From a virus, in the IMG/VR virus record IMGVR_UViG_3300022926_000007, positions 17,747 to 81,746 of that record: a DNA stretch of 64,000 nucleotides; one strand, 5' to 3'. The translations under genes and the position numbers were made by a program. Below are positions 25,957-33,780 of this stretch, piece by piece; the first letter of the stretch is position 1; each line of letters starts with the position of its first letter. Under the pieces are notes generated by a model. It was not told the DNA's origin. It saw only the letters and a program-made list of their open reading frames with translations, and did not search any database.

Positions 25957-26151
25957 TTACCAATTATTTGTGGATTTAACTTTTGTGTGAGCTAAGACTT
26001 TATCTTTGTTTGGTCCGTGTTTAACAATGTAACCAGATGTTCCACCAGCATTGATGTCAACTTCTTTTCTGGCACTAAACAAAGCTTTTGTTTTTTTCTC
26101 AAGCTCTTTAGACTTACTATAACCTGTAAGTAATCTTGTATGTCTTTCCAT
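25957..26151 (-). CDS. Small basic protein, unknown
   Basis: 64 aa with a strong AAAAAGGAGGG ribosome-binding site. The middle reads INAGGTSGYIVKHGPNKDKV. It stands alone between two regulatory regions: early and late promoters plus a structured leader upstream, hairpins downstream. The high investment in control suggests an important small regulator, but no family is recognised. Confidence 0.65.
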   Translation of the reverse strand: MERHTRLLTGYSKSKELEKKTKALFSARKEVDINAGGTSGYIVKHGPNKDKVLAHTKVKSTNNW

Positions 26152-26174
26152 AACACCCTCCTTTTTAAAGTTAG

Positions 26175-26225
26175 GTGCGTTCCTTCGGCATTTGCCTACT
26201 TCCGTCCGTTTCAGGATGAACGTAT
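26175..26225 (-). promoter_or_regulatory. GC-richer structured leader of the 64-aa gene
   Basis: The untranslated stretch between the promoters and the RBS can pair CGTTC (26225-26221) with GAACG (26178-26174 side) and contains the hairpin GGCA-AA-TGCC. It is clearly richer in G/C than its surroundings. It could control translation or stability of the mRNA. Confidence 0.4.
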
Positions 26226-26230
26226 ATTAT

Positions 26231-26238
26231 TATTTATA
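26231..26238 (-). promoter_or_regulatory. Late promoter TATAAATA
   Basis: Exact TATAAATA between the sigma70-type promoter and the 64-aa gene, so this gene has both early and late signals. Confidence 0.65.
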
Positions 26239-26240
26239 AC

Positions 26241-26285
26241 AGATATGTGCCTAAAACATATCTAATATGAATATAACACATATCT
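26241..26285. repeat. Three copies of AGATATGT (operator candidate)
   Basis: AGATATGT at 26241-26248, inverted copy ACATATCT at 26256-26263, and a third ACATATCT at 26278-26285 between the -10 and -35 boxes. Spacing of about two helical turns suggests a repressor or activator site. Confidence 0.5.
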
Positions 26286-26298
26286 GTATAAATGTCAA
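26270..26298 (-). promoter_or_regulatory. Sigma70-type early promoter
   Basis: Minus strand TTGACA (26298-26293), 17 bases, TATATT (26275-26270). It reads toward the 64-aa gene. Confidence 0.75.
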
Positions 26299-26300
26299 TG

Positions 26301-26780
26301 TTAAAATTTTGATAAGAAGTTTGCGATTTGTTTGACAAATGGAAGTAATGTAAACGCCATTATCAAATTTACACCAGTATGTGCTAAAGCGATATGTCTT
26401 GTAATTCCTTGTGGTATTCCATCAGATACTAAAAATCCAGCAATCCATATTGTACCTGTTGTACCTATGTTTGCCCCTAATACGGCGGCTATGGCCGCTG
26501 GTAATGGAACGGCACCAGAGGCAACAAGAGCTATGATTGCTGTCGTTGATAGTGATGATGATTGCCAAAGTAATGTCATAATGATACCACCAAAAAACAT
26601 ATAAACTGTATTGTGTGTAAAATAAGATAAGTGATCTAAATTACCCATTGATTTCATTCCACCTGAAAACATTTTCAAACCAATATAAAATACCACTAGA
26701 CCTACAAGGGTAGTGATTATAGGATTCCCTAATTCCATTTCTTTGACCTTTTTGATTAGTTTTTTAAATGAAGACCTCAT
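26301..26780 (-). CDS. Na/phosphate cotransporter-like protein, one repeat
   Basis: 159 aa with about four membrane helices. The family signatures are QSSS (residues 73-76) followed by LSTTAIIALVASGAVPLPAA and LGANIGTTGTIW (101-112), and the later AHTGVNLIMAFTLLPF. Bacterial NptA/YjbB-type carriers have two such repeats and 300-550 aa; here only one is present, so a dimer would be needed for transport. It may raise phosphate uptake during infection (inference). A second start at 26738 would remove only the basic leader. Confidence 0.82.
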   Translation of the reverse strand: MRSSFKKLIKKVKEMELGNPIITTLVGLVVFYIGLKMFSGGMKSMGNLDHLSYFTHNTVYMFFGGIIMTLLWQSSSLSTTAIIALVASGAVPLPAAIAAVLGANIGTTGTIWIAGFLVSDGIPQGITRHIALAHTGVNLIMAFTLLPFVKQIANFLSKF

Positions 26781-26828
26781 CTAAAAAATATTTAGAACTA
26801 GAAAAGTGATTGTAACAAAAGTTTAATA

Positions 26829-28115
26829 CTATTGTATGATAAGGTAAATACTACTATCCGTTGTAAGTTTTTTGGATGTAAAGTAATTAAACTTCATATG
26901 ATTTTCAAAAGACTTTGGTTTCATTAAAAAAGAATACATATAACTCATTAAGTTGGCAAATCTATCTTGTACTAGTTTGTCACCTCTTTTAAACAATCGT
27001 ATGGCCTCATCATAGTTTTCAATTGTATTTGACAATCGTTTATACTTACTAAACATTTCTTTTAATTCTCTTTGTGCTACACTATAACTTGATTGATTTA
27101 CACCACCACCTCTTAATTTGTAATTATATTCTTCATCTACATATTTTGTATAAGCCTTAGCATCAACGGCGCCTGTTTGAAAACCAGCACCAATAAAACG
27201 GCCTTCTAATGAAACGTTTAATGTAGTAGCACTTGCCTTAAAACCCACACGAACAGCAAAACCAGATTTAGTTATAACAATAAAATTATTAAAACTTTCT
27301 GATAAATCCACTCTATCAAACTTTAAATCTAAATCTAACTTTTGTGTCATTAATTTACTCGGGTCAATAATAGAAGAAGTTGCTCTTGGCTTTTCTACTT
27401 GTTTAAGTGAAATAGGAATAACATCTCTTTTTTTAAAGGCCTTTGTTAATTCACCATTTAACTCATTGGCCGATTTAGAATTTAATAAAGGTTTCATATT
27501 ATAATTTTTACGTATCATCCATACATCACCTGGATTCCAGTTATCATCTAATTTACCCGTTAACCCACGAGCTAGTTTATATAACTCATTGGTCATTGGA
27601 CCTTTTTGTCTTTCGTAATGATAACCTTTTTTTAGTTTATACTTTTTTAATTCATTTAATTGCTTTAAAGCACTTTCATAATAAAAACTATCAAACAATG
27701 TTTCATACACACCTTTAATTTTTCCCACCATTGATTTAACTTGTTCCTCTTTTAAAGTACGGCCTGTTTCAATATAACTTTCAAATAGATGCATTGATAC
27801 TAATTCTTTTATTTCAGTCAATACATTGGTTTTTGATTTGGCGTTGGCCGTATAGTGATTAAATGAACCGTTAATAGAACTTTCAGATCCTTCAATTAAC
27901 ACAATCTTATTTTTACTATCTTTAAGTACAATGGATTTATTGCCTTTGGCCAATTCTATAAACTTATTGGCCTTAACTTTTCTACGTATAATTAAAAACA
28001 CAGATTTACCTGGCACATAACCCTCTTTTTTAAACAAGGCACTATTTACAGGCTTATCTTTTAATATAACTCTATGGTTTTCACCATACTTTTTATTTTC
28101 TACGATTGACGCCAT
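26829..28115 (-). CDS. Late-expressed protein of unknown function
   Basis: 428 aa, not recognised. Lys-rich, no signal peptide, mixed alpha/beta. A Gly-rich central part (FAVRVGFKASATTLNVSLEG and GAGFQTGAVDAKAY) is followed by helical segments. The TATAAATA box 24 bases upstream and the location beside gp5 point to a virion or assembly role (inference). Confidence 0.65.
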   Translation of the reverse strand: MASIVENKKYGENHRVILKDKPVNSALFKKEGYVPGKSVFLIIRRKVKANKFIELAKGNKSIVLKDSKNKIVLIEGSESSINGSFNHYTANAKSKTNVLTEIKELVSMHLFESYIETGRTLKEEQVKSMVGKIKGVYETLFDSFYYESALKQLNELKKYKLKKGYHYERQKGPMTNELYKLARGLTGKLDDNWNPGDVWMIRKNYNMKPLLNSKSANELNGELTKAFKKRDVIPISLKQVEKPRATSSIIDPSKLMTQKLDLDLKFDRVDLSESFNNFIVITKSGFAVRVGFKASATTLNVSLEGRFIGAGFQTGAVDAKAYTKYVDEEYNYKLRGGGVNQSSYSVAQRELKEMFSKYKRLSNTIENYDEAIRLFKRGDKLVQDRFANLMSYMYSFLMKPKSFENHMKFNYFTSKKLTTDSSIYLIIQ

Positions 28116-28138
28116 AATTCTCTCTCTTTATACTTCAA

Positions 28139-28146
28139 TATTTATA
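28139..28146 (-). promoter_or_regulatory. Late promoter TATAAATA
   Basis: Exact TATAAATA on the minus strand, 24 bases before the 428-aa gene. Confidence 0.72.
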
Positions 28147-28191
28147 GAATGGCAAGAGATTTTTTCCGAGTTTCCGGTGGTTAAGTGGCCT

Positions 28192-28455
28192 CTAAGGCTT
28201 AATTCTTAATAGTATCTTTTTAATGTTTTCATACCAGAATATACCACTTTGTCGTAGTTTATTGTTAGAACTACGTAACTTCTCCAGACTATTACGTAAC
28301 CGTGTAACTTGTGCCTTTGTAAGTCGTTTATCATTTTGTTGTAAATGTTCTAACTTTTCTATTATATCATCTATTTGAATACAAGTGTAATCAGGTATCT
28401 TTGGTGCCTTCTTTTTTAGATAAGGTAGAGTAAAACTCTTAGGCCATTTTGCCAT
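28192..28455 (-). CDS. Small basic helical protein
   Basis: 87 aa, begins MAKWPKSFTLPYLKKKAPKI and continues as a coiled-coil-like helix (IIEKLEHLQQNDKRLTKAQV). No family recognised. The frame stays open for about 50 codons upstream of the ATG without a start codon, up to a TAG near 28606. Confidence 0.6.
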   Translation of the reverse strand: MAKWPKSFTLPYLKKKAPKIPDYTCIQIDDIIEKLEHLQQNDKRLTKAQVTRLRNSLEKLRSSNNKLRQSGIFWYENIKKILLRIKP

Positions 28456-28804
28456 AGTAGTATGTCCTTTGTAAGTAACAGGCCAGTTGTTAAGGGGAAT
28501 GTAGAATAATATTACTTTAATATTTAGGAGATAAAGTCGTCTTCCTACGTGTATTTTTATCCGAGGGGTTTTTTCTATAAAAGGAAGTGTATTAAGTTGT
28601 CTAGCTGGACTCTAAGCTTTTCCTGATGGTTCAACACCACTATGTATAAGATATAGAAACTCTACAAGGTGGCCATTTAAATATGGCCTCCAATATATCT
28701 ATTAACATCTTTATTACATTTATAGTTTAGCAAGCCGCTCCAGTTTGCATAAGCACTTTTCCACCACAGGTTTTCGAGCCATAAAAAACACGGCCATATA
28801 TAAG
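28456..28804. other. 349-base region without a clear gene
   Basis: No ORF longer than about 50 codons has a convincing start. It contains a GGCCATaTTTAAATGGCC-type hairpin near 28671-28690, several short open stretches on the minus strand, and sequence richer in G/C than typical gaps here. In the gp5 frame the 25 codons after the gp5 TAG are open. It may hold a structured RNA or eroded coding sequence. Confidence 0.4.
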
Positions 28805-29707
28805 CTAAGGGTTTAAGTCTATTGTAGAGCCTGTATGTATTACTGCTCCAGTTGTGTTACTTGTCTTTGTACCACTTATGGTTTCTGTTTTATTACCTGC
28901 TACGGCCACGTTTAGATTGCCGTTTATCTTTAAGTCGTAGTCGCCGTTAACTATGACATCTTTGTCGCCTTGTATATAGACCTTGTTGTCGTTGGTGATT
29001 AAGATGTACTTGTCGTTTTTTATTATTTCAATGGTATCACCGTTTGCTGTCATTTCAATAGAAGTGCCTGACTTGTGACGTAGGTGTATTCGTTCTTTGG
29101 TGTCCGTATCATCAAATTCCATTATATGGCCAGACTCACTTTCGTAAACGTGATTGTATGGATAAACGGCCGCATAATCAATTTCAGGTTGTGACCAAGT
29201 ATTATTTACTCCTACAATATTGGTAATCCTATCGGCCTTTCGTGTCGTCAATGACGCTGCCTCTTTGTCTGGATTATTAACGGCCAACCTATTGGTATCT
29301 GGCTCATCTACCTCTCGTGGATAGACCGACTTTGTTTCGTCATCTGGCCTTGGATTTGGGTCATTAAACCCCTTATTTGGATTTCCCAATAAAGACGGCC
29401 TGCCAGGTAAACTACCTAACACTATAGGCTCTTGTAAGTCTTCATCTCTAAAATATCCAAACACCCAACTACCTTCAACAAAGGCCGAAGGTGATTGGCC
29501 AATTCCTGATATGCCGGCTGATGTAGTAGGTAACAAACAAGTTGCCCAAGGTAAATCGGCCGTTGGTAATTTAATCTTGTCTTGTGTATGATAACCAATA
29601 CAACGTACACGCACACGGCCAGTGTATTGAGGGTCTTGCCTGTCTTCAACTACGCCATTGAACCAGATGAAACCGTTACGGCCTAGAAAATTTTTGTCTG
29701 TAATCAT
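28805..29707 (-). CDS. 5: Baseplate hub/spike protein gp5 (no lysozyme domain)
   Basis: 300 aa (T4 gp5 is 575 aa). The N-terminal part is an OB-fold: GRNGFIWFNGVVEDRQDPQY, GRVRVRCIGYH, then LPWATCLLP and GSWVFGYFRDED. The C-terminal part has HVYESESGHIMEFDDTD and short repeats (DVIVNGDYDLKINGNLNVAV) that build the trimeric beta-helix. The T4 lysozyme domain between them is absent. It forms the central spike, capped by the PAAR protein. It ends in TAG. Confidence 0.92.
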   Translation of the reverse strand: MITDKNFLGRNGFIWFNGVVEDRQDPQYTGRVRVRCIGYHTQDKIKLPTADLPWATCLLPTTSAGISGIGQSPSAFVEGSWVFGYFRDEDLQEPIVLGSLPGRPSLLGNPNKGFNDPNPRPDDETKSVYPREVDEPDTNRLAVNNPDKEAASLTTRKADRITNIVGVNNTWSQPEIDYAAVYPYNHVYESESGHIMEFDDTDTKERIHLRHKSGTSIEMTANGDTIEIIKNDKYILITNDNKVYIQGDKDVIVNGDYDLKINGNLNVAVAGNKTETISGTKTSNTTGAVIHTGSTIDLNP

Positions 29708-29754
29708 TTTTATTTTTACCGATAATTGTCGCCTTTTAATTCACTCACTATACG

Positions 29755-30003
29755 CTATTTTAACCTATTTCTTCGTACTGTACGCAAATGGCCTATTCTA
29801 TTACTTATACCACTTATAAGGCCTCGTATATACCCAAACCCTTGTCCCATATAGAAACAGGCAGTCGCCAGACTGACTTTAGCTTCGTGGCCTTCTAGTT
29901 TACCCTTGTAGAACCTCATATATTGTCTTCTATCATATTCCTCTATCAGTCTATCGGAGAGGTGGCCGTATGAAGTTCTTATCTTGTTATATAATTTGTT
30001 CAT
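29755..30003 (-). CDS. Small protein between gp27-like and gp5
   Basis: 82 aa, very basic C-terminus (IGHLRTVRRNRLK) with a moderately hydrophobic centre (ACFYMGQGFGYIRGLISGIS). Unknown family. Location in the hub operon suggests a hub assembly factor. Confidence 0.55.
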   Translation of the reverse strand: MNKLYNKIRTSYGHLSDRLIEEYDRRQYMRFYKGKLEGHEAKVSLATACFYMGQGFGYIRGLISGISNRIGHLRTVRRNRLK

Positions 30004-30129
30004 TGTCTTTATTTACTTGCCTTTCACTTTCATTTGTGTTATATTGTAGGCCATATACTCATATGTTGATTGGTGGCCTGCTCCACAGCGCTCGGAAGCG
30101 TCGGAAACTCTCTTATTCTCTATACCTCT

Positions 30130-31632
30130 CTAAAATCCATCTCCTATACTCTCGTTGTAATAGTTTTGATCTATTTCGTAGATGTTTTCTACTTTTCTTG
30201 TAAAATCCTTTAATGTAGGTGTAAATTCTGTGGTTTCGGCAACAAACTCGGTGTTTACACTATCTTTCATACACTTTAGTACCATTTCGTGTCTTAATAG
30301 TGTTGGATTAATAATATGTTTTACTGCCATTACCAAGTATCGGCCAGAATAAAAAGGATTAGACTCTTGTGTGTCGCCTTCTTCTATAAGTGGTCGCATA
30401 AGAGGTATATCAAAGGTAATGACATCTCCGGCGTTGATGGCAGTATTACCAAACACTTGTAGAGATAGATTAATATTGTTCATAGCCAGTCTTTGTGAGT
30501 TCTTTTGTTGTACTGTGACTTTTGGATCTATAATTTCATAATCATTGTGTATTTTACTTGTGTTTGACTCAACCATTACTCTGGCGTCTGAATGTTGTCC
30601 AAAGTCTTTTCTTGTATCTTCGTATGGGTGTATAGGTAGTACGCCCTTAAATCTTGCCTTTTCACCGCCACTATCAAATTCTAAATGAAAATGGTTTTTA
30701 AAGTCTGCAAAGTAGTCATAGTTCTTTTCTTCGTATGTCTTGTAAAATGTGTCGTGTGTAAACAATTTAGAGGCATATAAACCCTTGTTGACATTTTCTA
30801 ACATATTGACTGGTCGTTCAAACTCGTACTTAATCACACCTTTCATATCCATTTCTACATCTTTTACGTTCTTGTCTGTATTTGAGTTGGCAATTTGATA
30901 ATAGTAATTAAACTTAATAGGTCGTGGCATATTACCACCCGAAGCAATCATTGACTCTAAACTTCTAAAGTGATAACCGTCTGTTGTTTCGTAAAAGAAA
31001 TAACCTGCGTTGTTGTATTTCTGTGATATGGCGTCTTTGCCTAATAGTTGTATTGCTCTAAAAGGTTTAAAATTAGGTACAACAATCTTTGTGTTGGTGT
31101 TTGTGGGTTCAATAAAAAATCTTTTTTTAGAGTTTAGATATAATGGGTCACGTAATATTGAGTTTACGCCGTTCTCTACTGGTCCTGCGTACGCCTGACT
31201 GACTCTTGTAATACTGTTTCTGTACGCCTCTGGCGAACAAAATAATATTCTATACCGTTGTGCTCTAGGATTGGTTTGATCTACTTCTACTTTTTCTATT
31301 TTGTATATCTGAAATGGAAAACCCTCACCTCTTACATTGTTATAGCCTGGCAGACCTGGAGTATTAAATTTAAGTTCTAACTTTTCTAAACCTGTTATTG
31401 GCAGTATTGTTCGTATATCTTGTGCATCATATACTGTTACTGAACCAAGTATTGAATTGCTTAATATGTCTTCTTTTAATTCTAAAAATTGTATAACACC
31501 ACCAGACACTAAATCCATCTCATAGTTTACACCTTCCTCATCATTACGTCTATAAGATAGTATATTACAAATTTCTAAATTGTAATCACCGGCCTGTTCT
31601 ATAATATTAGGATTCTTTTCATCAACTGCCAT
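30130..31632 (-). CDS. 27: Baseplate hub protein, gp27-like
   Basis: 500 aa (T4 gp27, 391 aa). It follows gp53 and precedes gp5, where the hub trimer protein is expected, and it has the beta-rich tail-tube-like layout with VTVYDAQDIRTILPITGLEK and FPFQIYKIEKVEVD, plus GDVITFDIPLMRP near the C-terminus, as in gp27/VgrG gp27-like domains. Identity with T4 is low, so the name rests on context plus fold-type motifs. It ends in TAG. Confidence 0.65.
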   Translation of the reverse strand: MAVDEKNPNIIEQAGDYNLEICNILSYRRNDEEGVNYEMDLVSGGVIQFLELKEDILSNSILGSVTVYDAQDIRTILPITGLEKLELKFNTPGLPGYNNVRGEGFPFQIYKIEKVEVDQTNPRAQRYRILFCSPEAYRNSITRVSQAYAGPVENGVNSILRDPLYLNSKKRFFIEPTNTNTKIVVPNFKPFRAIQLLGKDAISQKYNNAGYFFYETTDGYHFRSLESMIASGGNMPRPIKFNYYYQIANSNTDKNVKDVEMDMKGVIKYEFERPVNMLENVNKGLYASKLFTHDTFYKTYEEKNYDYFADFKNHFHLEFDSGGEKARFKGVLPIHPYEDTRKDFGQHSDARVMVESNTSKIHNDYEIIDPKVTVQQKNSQRLAMNNINLSLQVFGNTAINAGDVITFDIPLMRPLIEEGDTQESNPFYSGRYLVMAVKHIINPTLLRHEMVLKCMKDSVNTEFVAETTEFTPTLKDFTRKVENIYEIDQNYYNESIGDGF

Positions 31633-31633
31633 T

Positions 31634-32170
31634 TTATACTCTAACTAGTTTTTCAAATTCTGTTTCAAATGCTCTTAAAAAACCTGGTTTTAATAATTTA
31701 ATTTGTCTTTTCTTATCTTGTAATCTTTGTTCGTATTCATAATTAGTGACAGCAACTGCTCCTGGTTGTGTGCTATTGACTTCTATTAAATAATCATAGT
31801 CATCAGGACCATTTGATGTTGTTGTACCACTTGATTGTGTTATTTCATAATGATGAATACCACTCGGGTTGGCATATTTGTCTTTTACATATGACTCAAA
31901 TGCTTGATATGATAACGGCCAGTCATAGTATCTATCTTTTATATTATTCAATAATAGTATAACATAATAATATCTAACTGATCCATATATCTTGTAGGCA
32001 ATTGTTTCAGGTGAATCACCACTATCTACATCATATTTGTCAAATAATTCGACATTATCTCTAATTGACTCTTTTACTTTAACTCGTCTTAATATATCTG
32101 TTACAAGTTTATAGTTCTTTGTGTTGTCTATGTCGTATAGTATTTTAGGAAACTTTTCAAAATATGCCAT
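31634..32170 (-). CDS. 53: Baseplate wedge protein gp53
   Basis: 178 aa (T4 gp53, 196 aa). Conserved features: the N-terminal YFEKFPKILYDIDN, then GDSPETIAYKIYGSVRYYYV and LLLNNIKDRYYDWPLS, typical of the LysM-like gp53 family. It clamps wedges together. Start overlaps the gp48 stop. Confidence 0.92.
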   Translation of the reverse strand: MAYFEKFPKILYDIDNTKNYKLVTDILRRVKVKESIRDNVELFDKYDVDSGDSPETIAYKIYGSVRYYYVILLLNNIKDRYYDWPLSYQAFESYVKDKYANPSGIHHYEITQSSGTTTSNGPDDYDYLIEVNSTQPGAVAVTNYEYEQRLQDKKRQIKLLKPGFLRAFETEFEKLVRV

Positions 32171-33315
32171 TAGTGACCTCTTTCAATATCTGATTTAGTA
32201 ATAAATGTAGTTTCTTTAAACGCTAAAGTTAAATTTGTCTGTACAGGCGGAGCACCCTTTATAGTTTCTCCTAAACCTGTATTCATAATGTATTCATTAA
32301 ACGAGCTAAACTTACCTTCAGGTCCATATGTTACGTCCATAGTTTCTAATACACTTCTTGTAATTTTATTTAAAAAATCGTTTATATTATTTTTGTAATA
32401 ATAAAATATTTCAAATTCTGAAGGCACTTTAAAAACTCTTCCACCTACAGATGAAGCGTCATAGCCTGGATGCATATGATATTTAAATAACCATATAATG
32501 TTATGTACCATTTCCATTTCATCTTCACTTTTAGGGAAAAATGTAAATGTATAATTAAATGATCTAAAATTTGGTTTATTAAAAAATTGTTCTTCGTGTG
32601 GGTTAATAGCAATACCTAATGCCTTTGAACCTAATTTTACAGGATCACCTATTGAAGCATTACCAAATAAATCACCAACTGCTTTACCCAATTCAGTAGC
32701 CGCACCACCTACAGCACCACCAGCTAATGTTTTAAATTTTTCAAAAGCGCCTGTAGCGTTTTTAGCTTCACCTATAGTTCCTAATAATTGTCCTGATAAG
32801 TCTGTAGGTTCTGTATCATATGTCATTCCATAACTAACTTTAACTCCTGGAGGTAAATACAATGCGATAGCACCTGTTGATACGCTATGTGTTGGAAATT
32901 TTGATATTACACTATTGTTTGATTTTAGAGATCCTGGATTTACACCTTGTTGATTAACCCTTAAATCTTTTATTTCTGGATCACCTGTATCTCTACCGCC
33001 TCCTCCACGACCAATAATTGGTTTTGCCAAACCCACTCTAGCCGCCATTACTTTGTCACTAGAAGTACCACTACCAAAATTATTTGATATACAATAAAAT
33101 ATAACATAGTGACCTAAACCCTCACTACCAATATCTAATGGATATCTTAATCCAGCAAATTTCAATGGATCTTTTTTCATTGATTCTTGTATTGAATCTG
33201 TAATTTCTGTTGCTGATGTATTTGTAATAGAATCAACAAATTTACCTGTAGAATTATTAGATTTAGAATTTAATAATCTATTAGCTCTAAATTGTTGTAG
33301 TGGTATGTTCGCCAT
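32170..33315 (-). CDS. 48: Baseplate tail-tube cap protein gp48
   Basis: 381 aa (T4 gp48, 364 aa). Characteristic LRYPLDIGSEGLGHYVIFYC near residue 55 and a C-terminal tube-like domain (FRSFNYTFTFFPKSEDEMEM, WLFKYHMHPGYD). gp48 with gp54 forms the platform on which the tail tube polymerises. A late promoter lies upstream, back to back with gp4. Confidence 0.82.
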   Translation of the reverse strand: MANIPLQQFRANRLLNSKSNNSTGKFVDSITNTSATEITDSIQESMKKDPLKFAGLRYPLDIGSEGLGHYVIFYCISNNFGSGTSSDKVMAARVGLAKPIIGRGGGGRDTGDPEIKDLRVNQQGVNPGSLKSNNSVISKFPTHSVSTGAIALYLPPGVKVSYGMTYDTEPTDLSGQLLGTIGEAKNATGAFEKFKTLAGGAVGGAATELGKAVGDLFGNASIGDPVKLGSKALGIAINPHEEQFFNKPNFRSFNYTFTFFPKSEDEMEMVHNIIWLFKYHMHPGYDASSVGGRVFKVPSEFEIFYYYKNNINDFLNKITRSVLETMDVTYGPEGKFSSFNEYIMNTGLGETIKGAPPVQTNLTLAFKETTFITKSDIERGH

Positions 33316-33334
33316 AAATAACCTTTGTTAGTAA

Positions 33335-33342
33335 TATTTATA
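33335..33342 (-). promoter_or_regulatory. Late promoter TATAAATA for gp48
   Basis: Exact TATAAATA on the minus strand, 20 bases before gp48. On the plus strand a CATAAATA (33313-33320) lies upstream of gp4, so late promoters may be divergent here. Confidence 0.7.
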
Positions 33343-33780
33343 ATGAAAAAGAGAGCAACATATAAGGGTATTTACAGACCCACCAACCCTAGCAAATACG
33401 CTGGCGACCATACAAGAATAGTCTATCGTTCAAATTGGGAGCGTAAGTTTATGGTCTATTGTGATAAAAATGAGGATATTATATATTGGGCAAGTGAAGA
33501 ATTAGCTATACCATATGTTAATCCACTTGATCGTAAAGTTCACCGTTACTATCCTGACTTTATCATAAAAACCAAAAAAGGCAAGCGTTATATGATAGAG
33601 ATAAAACCATCAGCACAAACTAAAAAACCTACACCCAAACTAAAAAAATCAAAGGCATTTATGAGGGAGAGTTTAGAGTATATCAAAAATGTGGCTAAAT
33701 GGCAAGCCGCTGATGTCTATTGTAATGATAATGGTTTAGAATTTAAAATCTTTACTGAAAAAGAATTAGGTATTTACTAA
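33343..33780 (+). CDS. 4: Head completion protein gp4
   Basis: 145 aa (T4 gp4, 150 aa). Start chosen at ATG 33343; an upstream TTG would overlap the gp48 promoter. The N-terminus YKGIYRPTNPSKYAGDHTRI then VYRSNWERKFMVYCD matches gp4, and HRYYPDFIIKTKKGKRYMIE with IEIKP is the PD-(D/E)XK/TnsA-like nuclease core (D, E-x-K). gp4 finishes DNA-filled heads. It is the only + strand gene in this late block; its stop overlaps the end of the next gene. Confidence 0.9.
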   Translation: MKKRATYKGIYRPTNPSKYAGDHTRIVYRSNWERKFMVYCDKNEDIIYWASEELAIPYVNPLDRKVHRYYPDFIIKTKKGKRYMIEIKPSAQTKKPTPKLKKSKAFMRESLEYIKNVAKWQAADVYCNDNGLEFKIFTEKELGIY

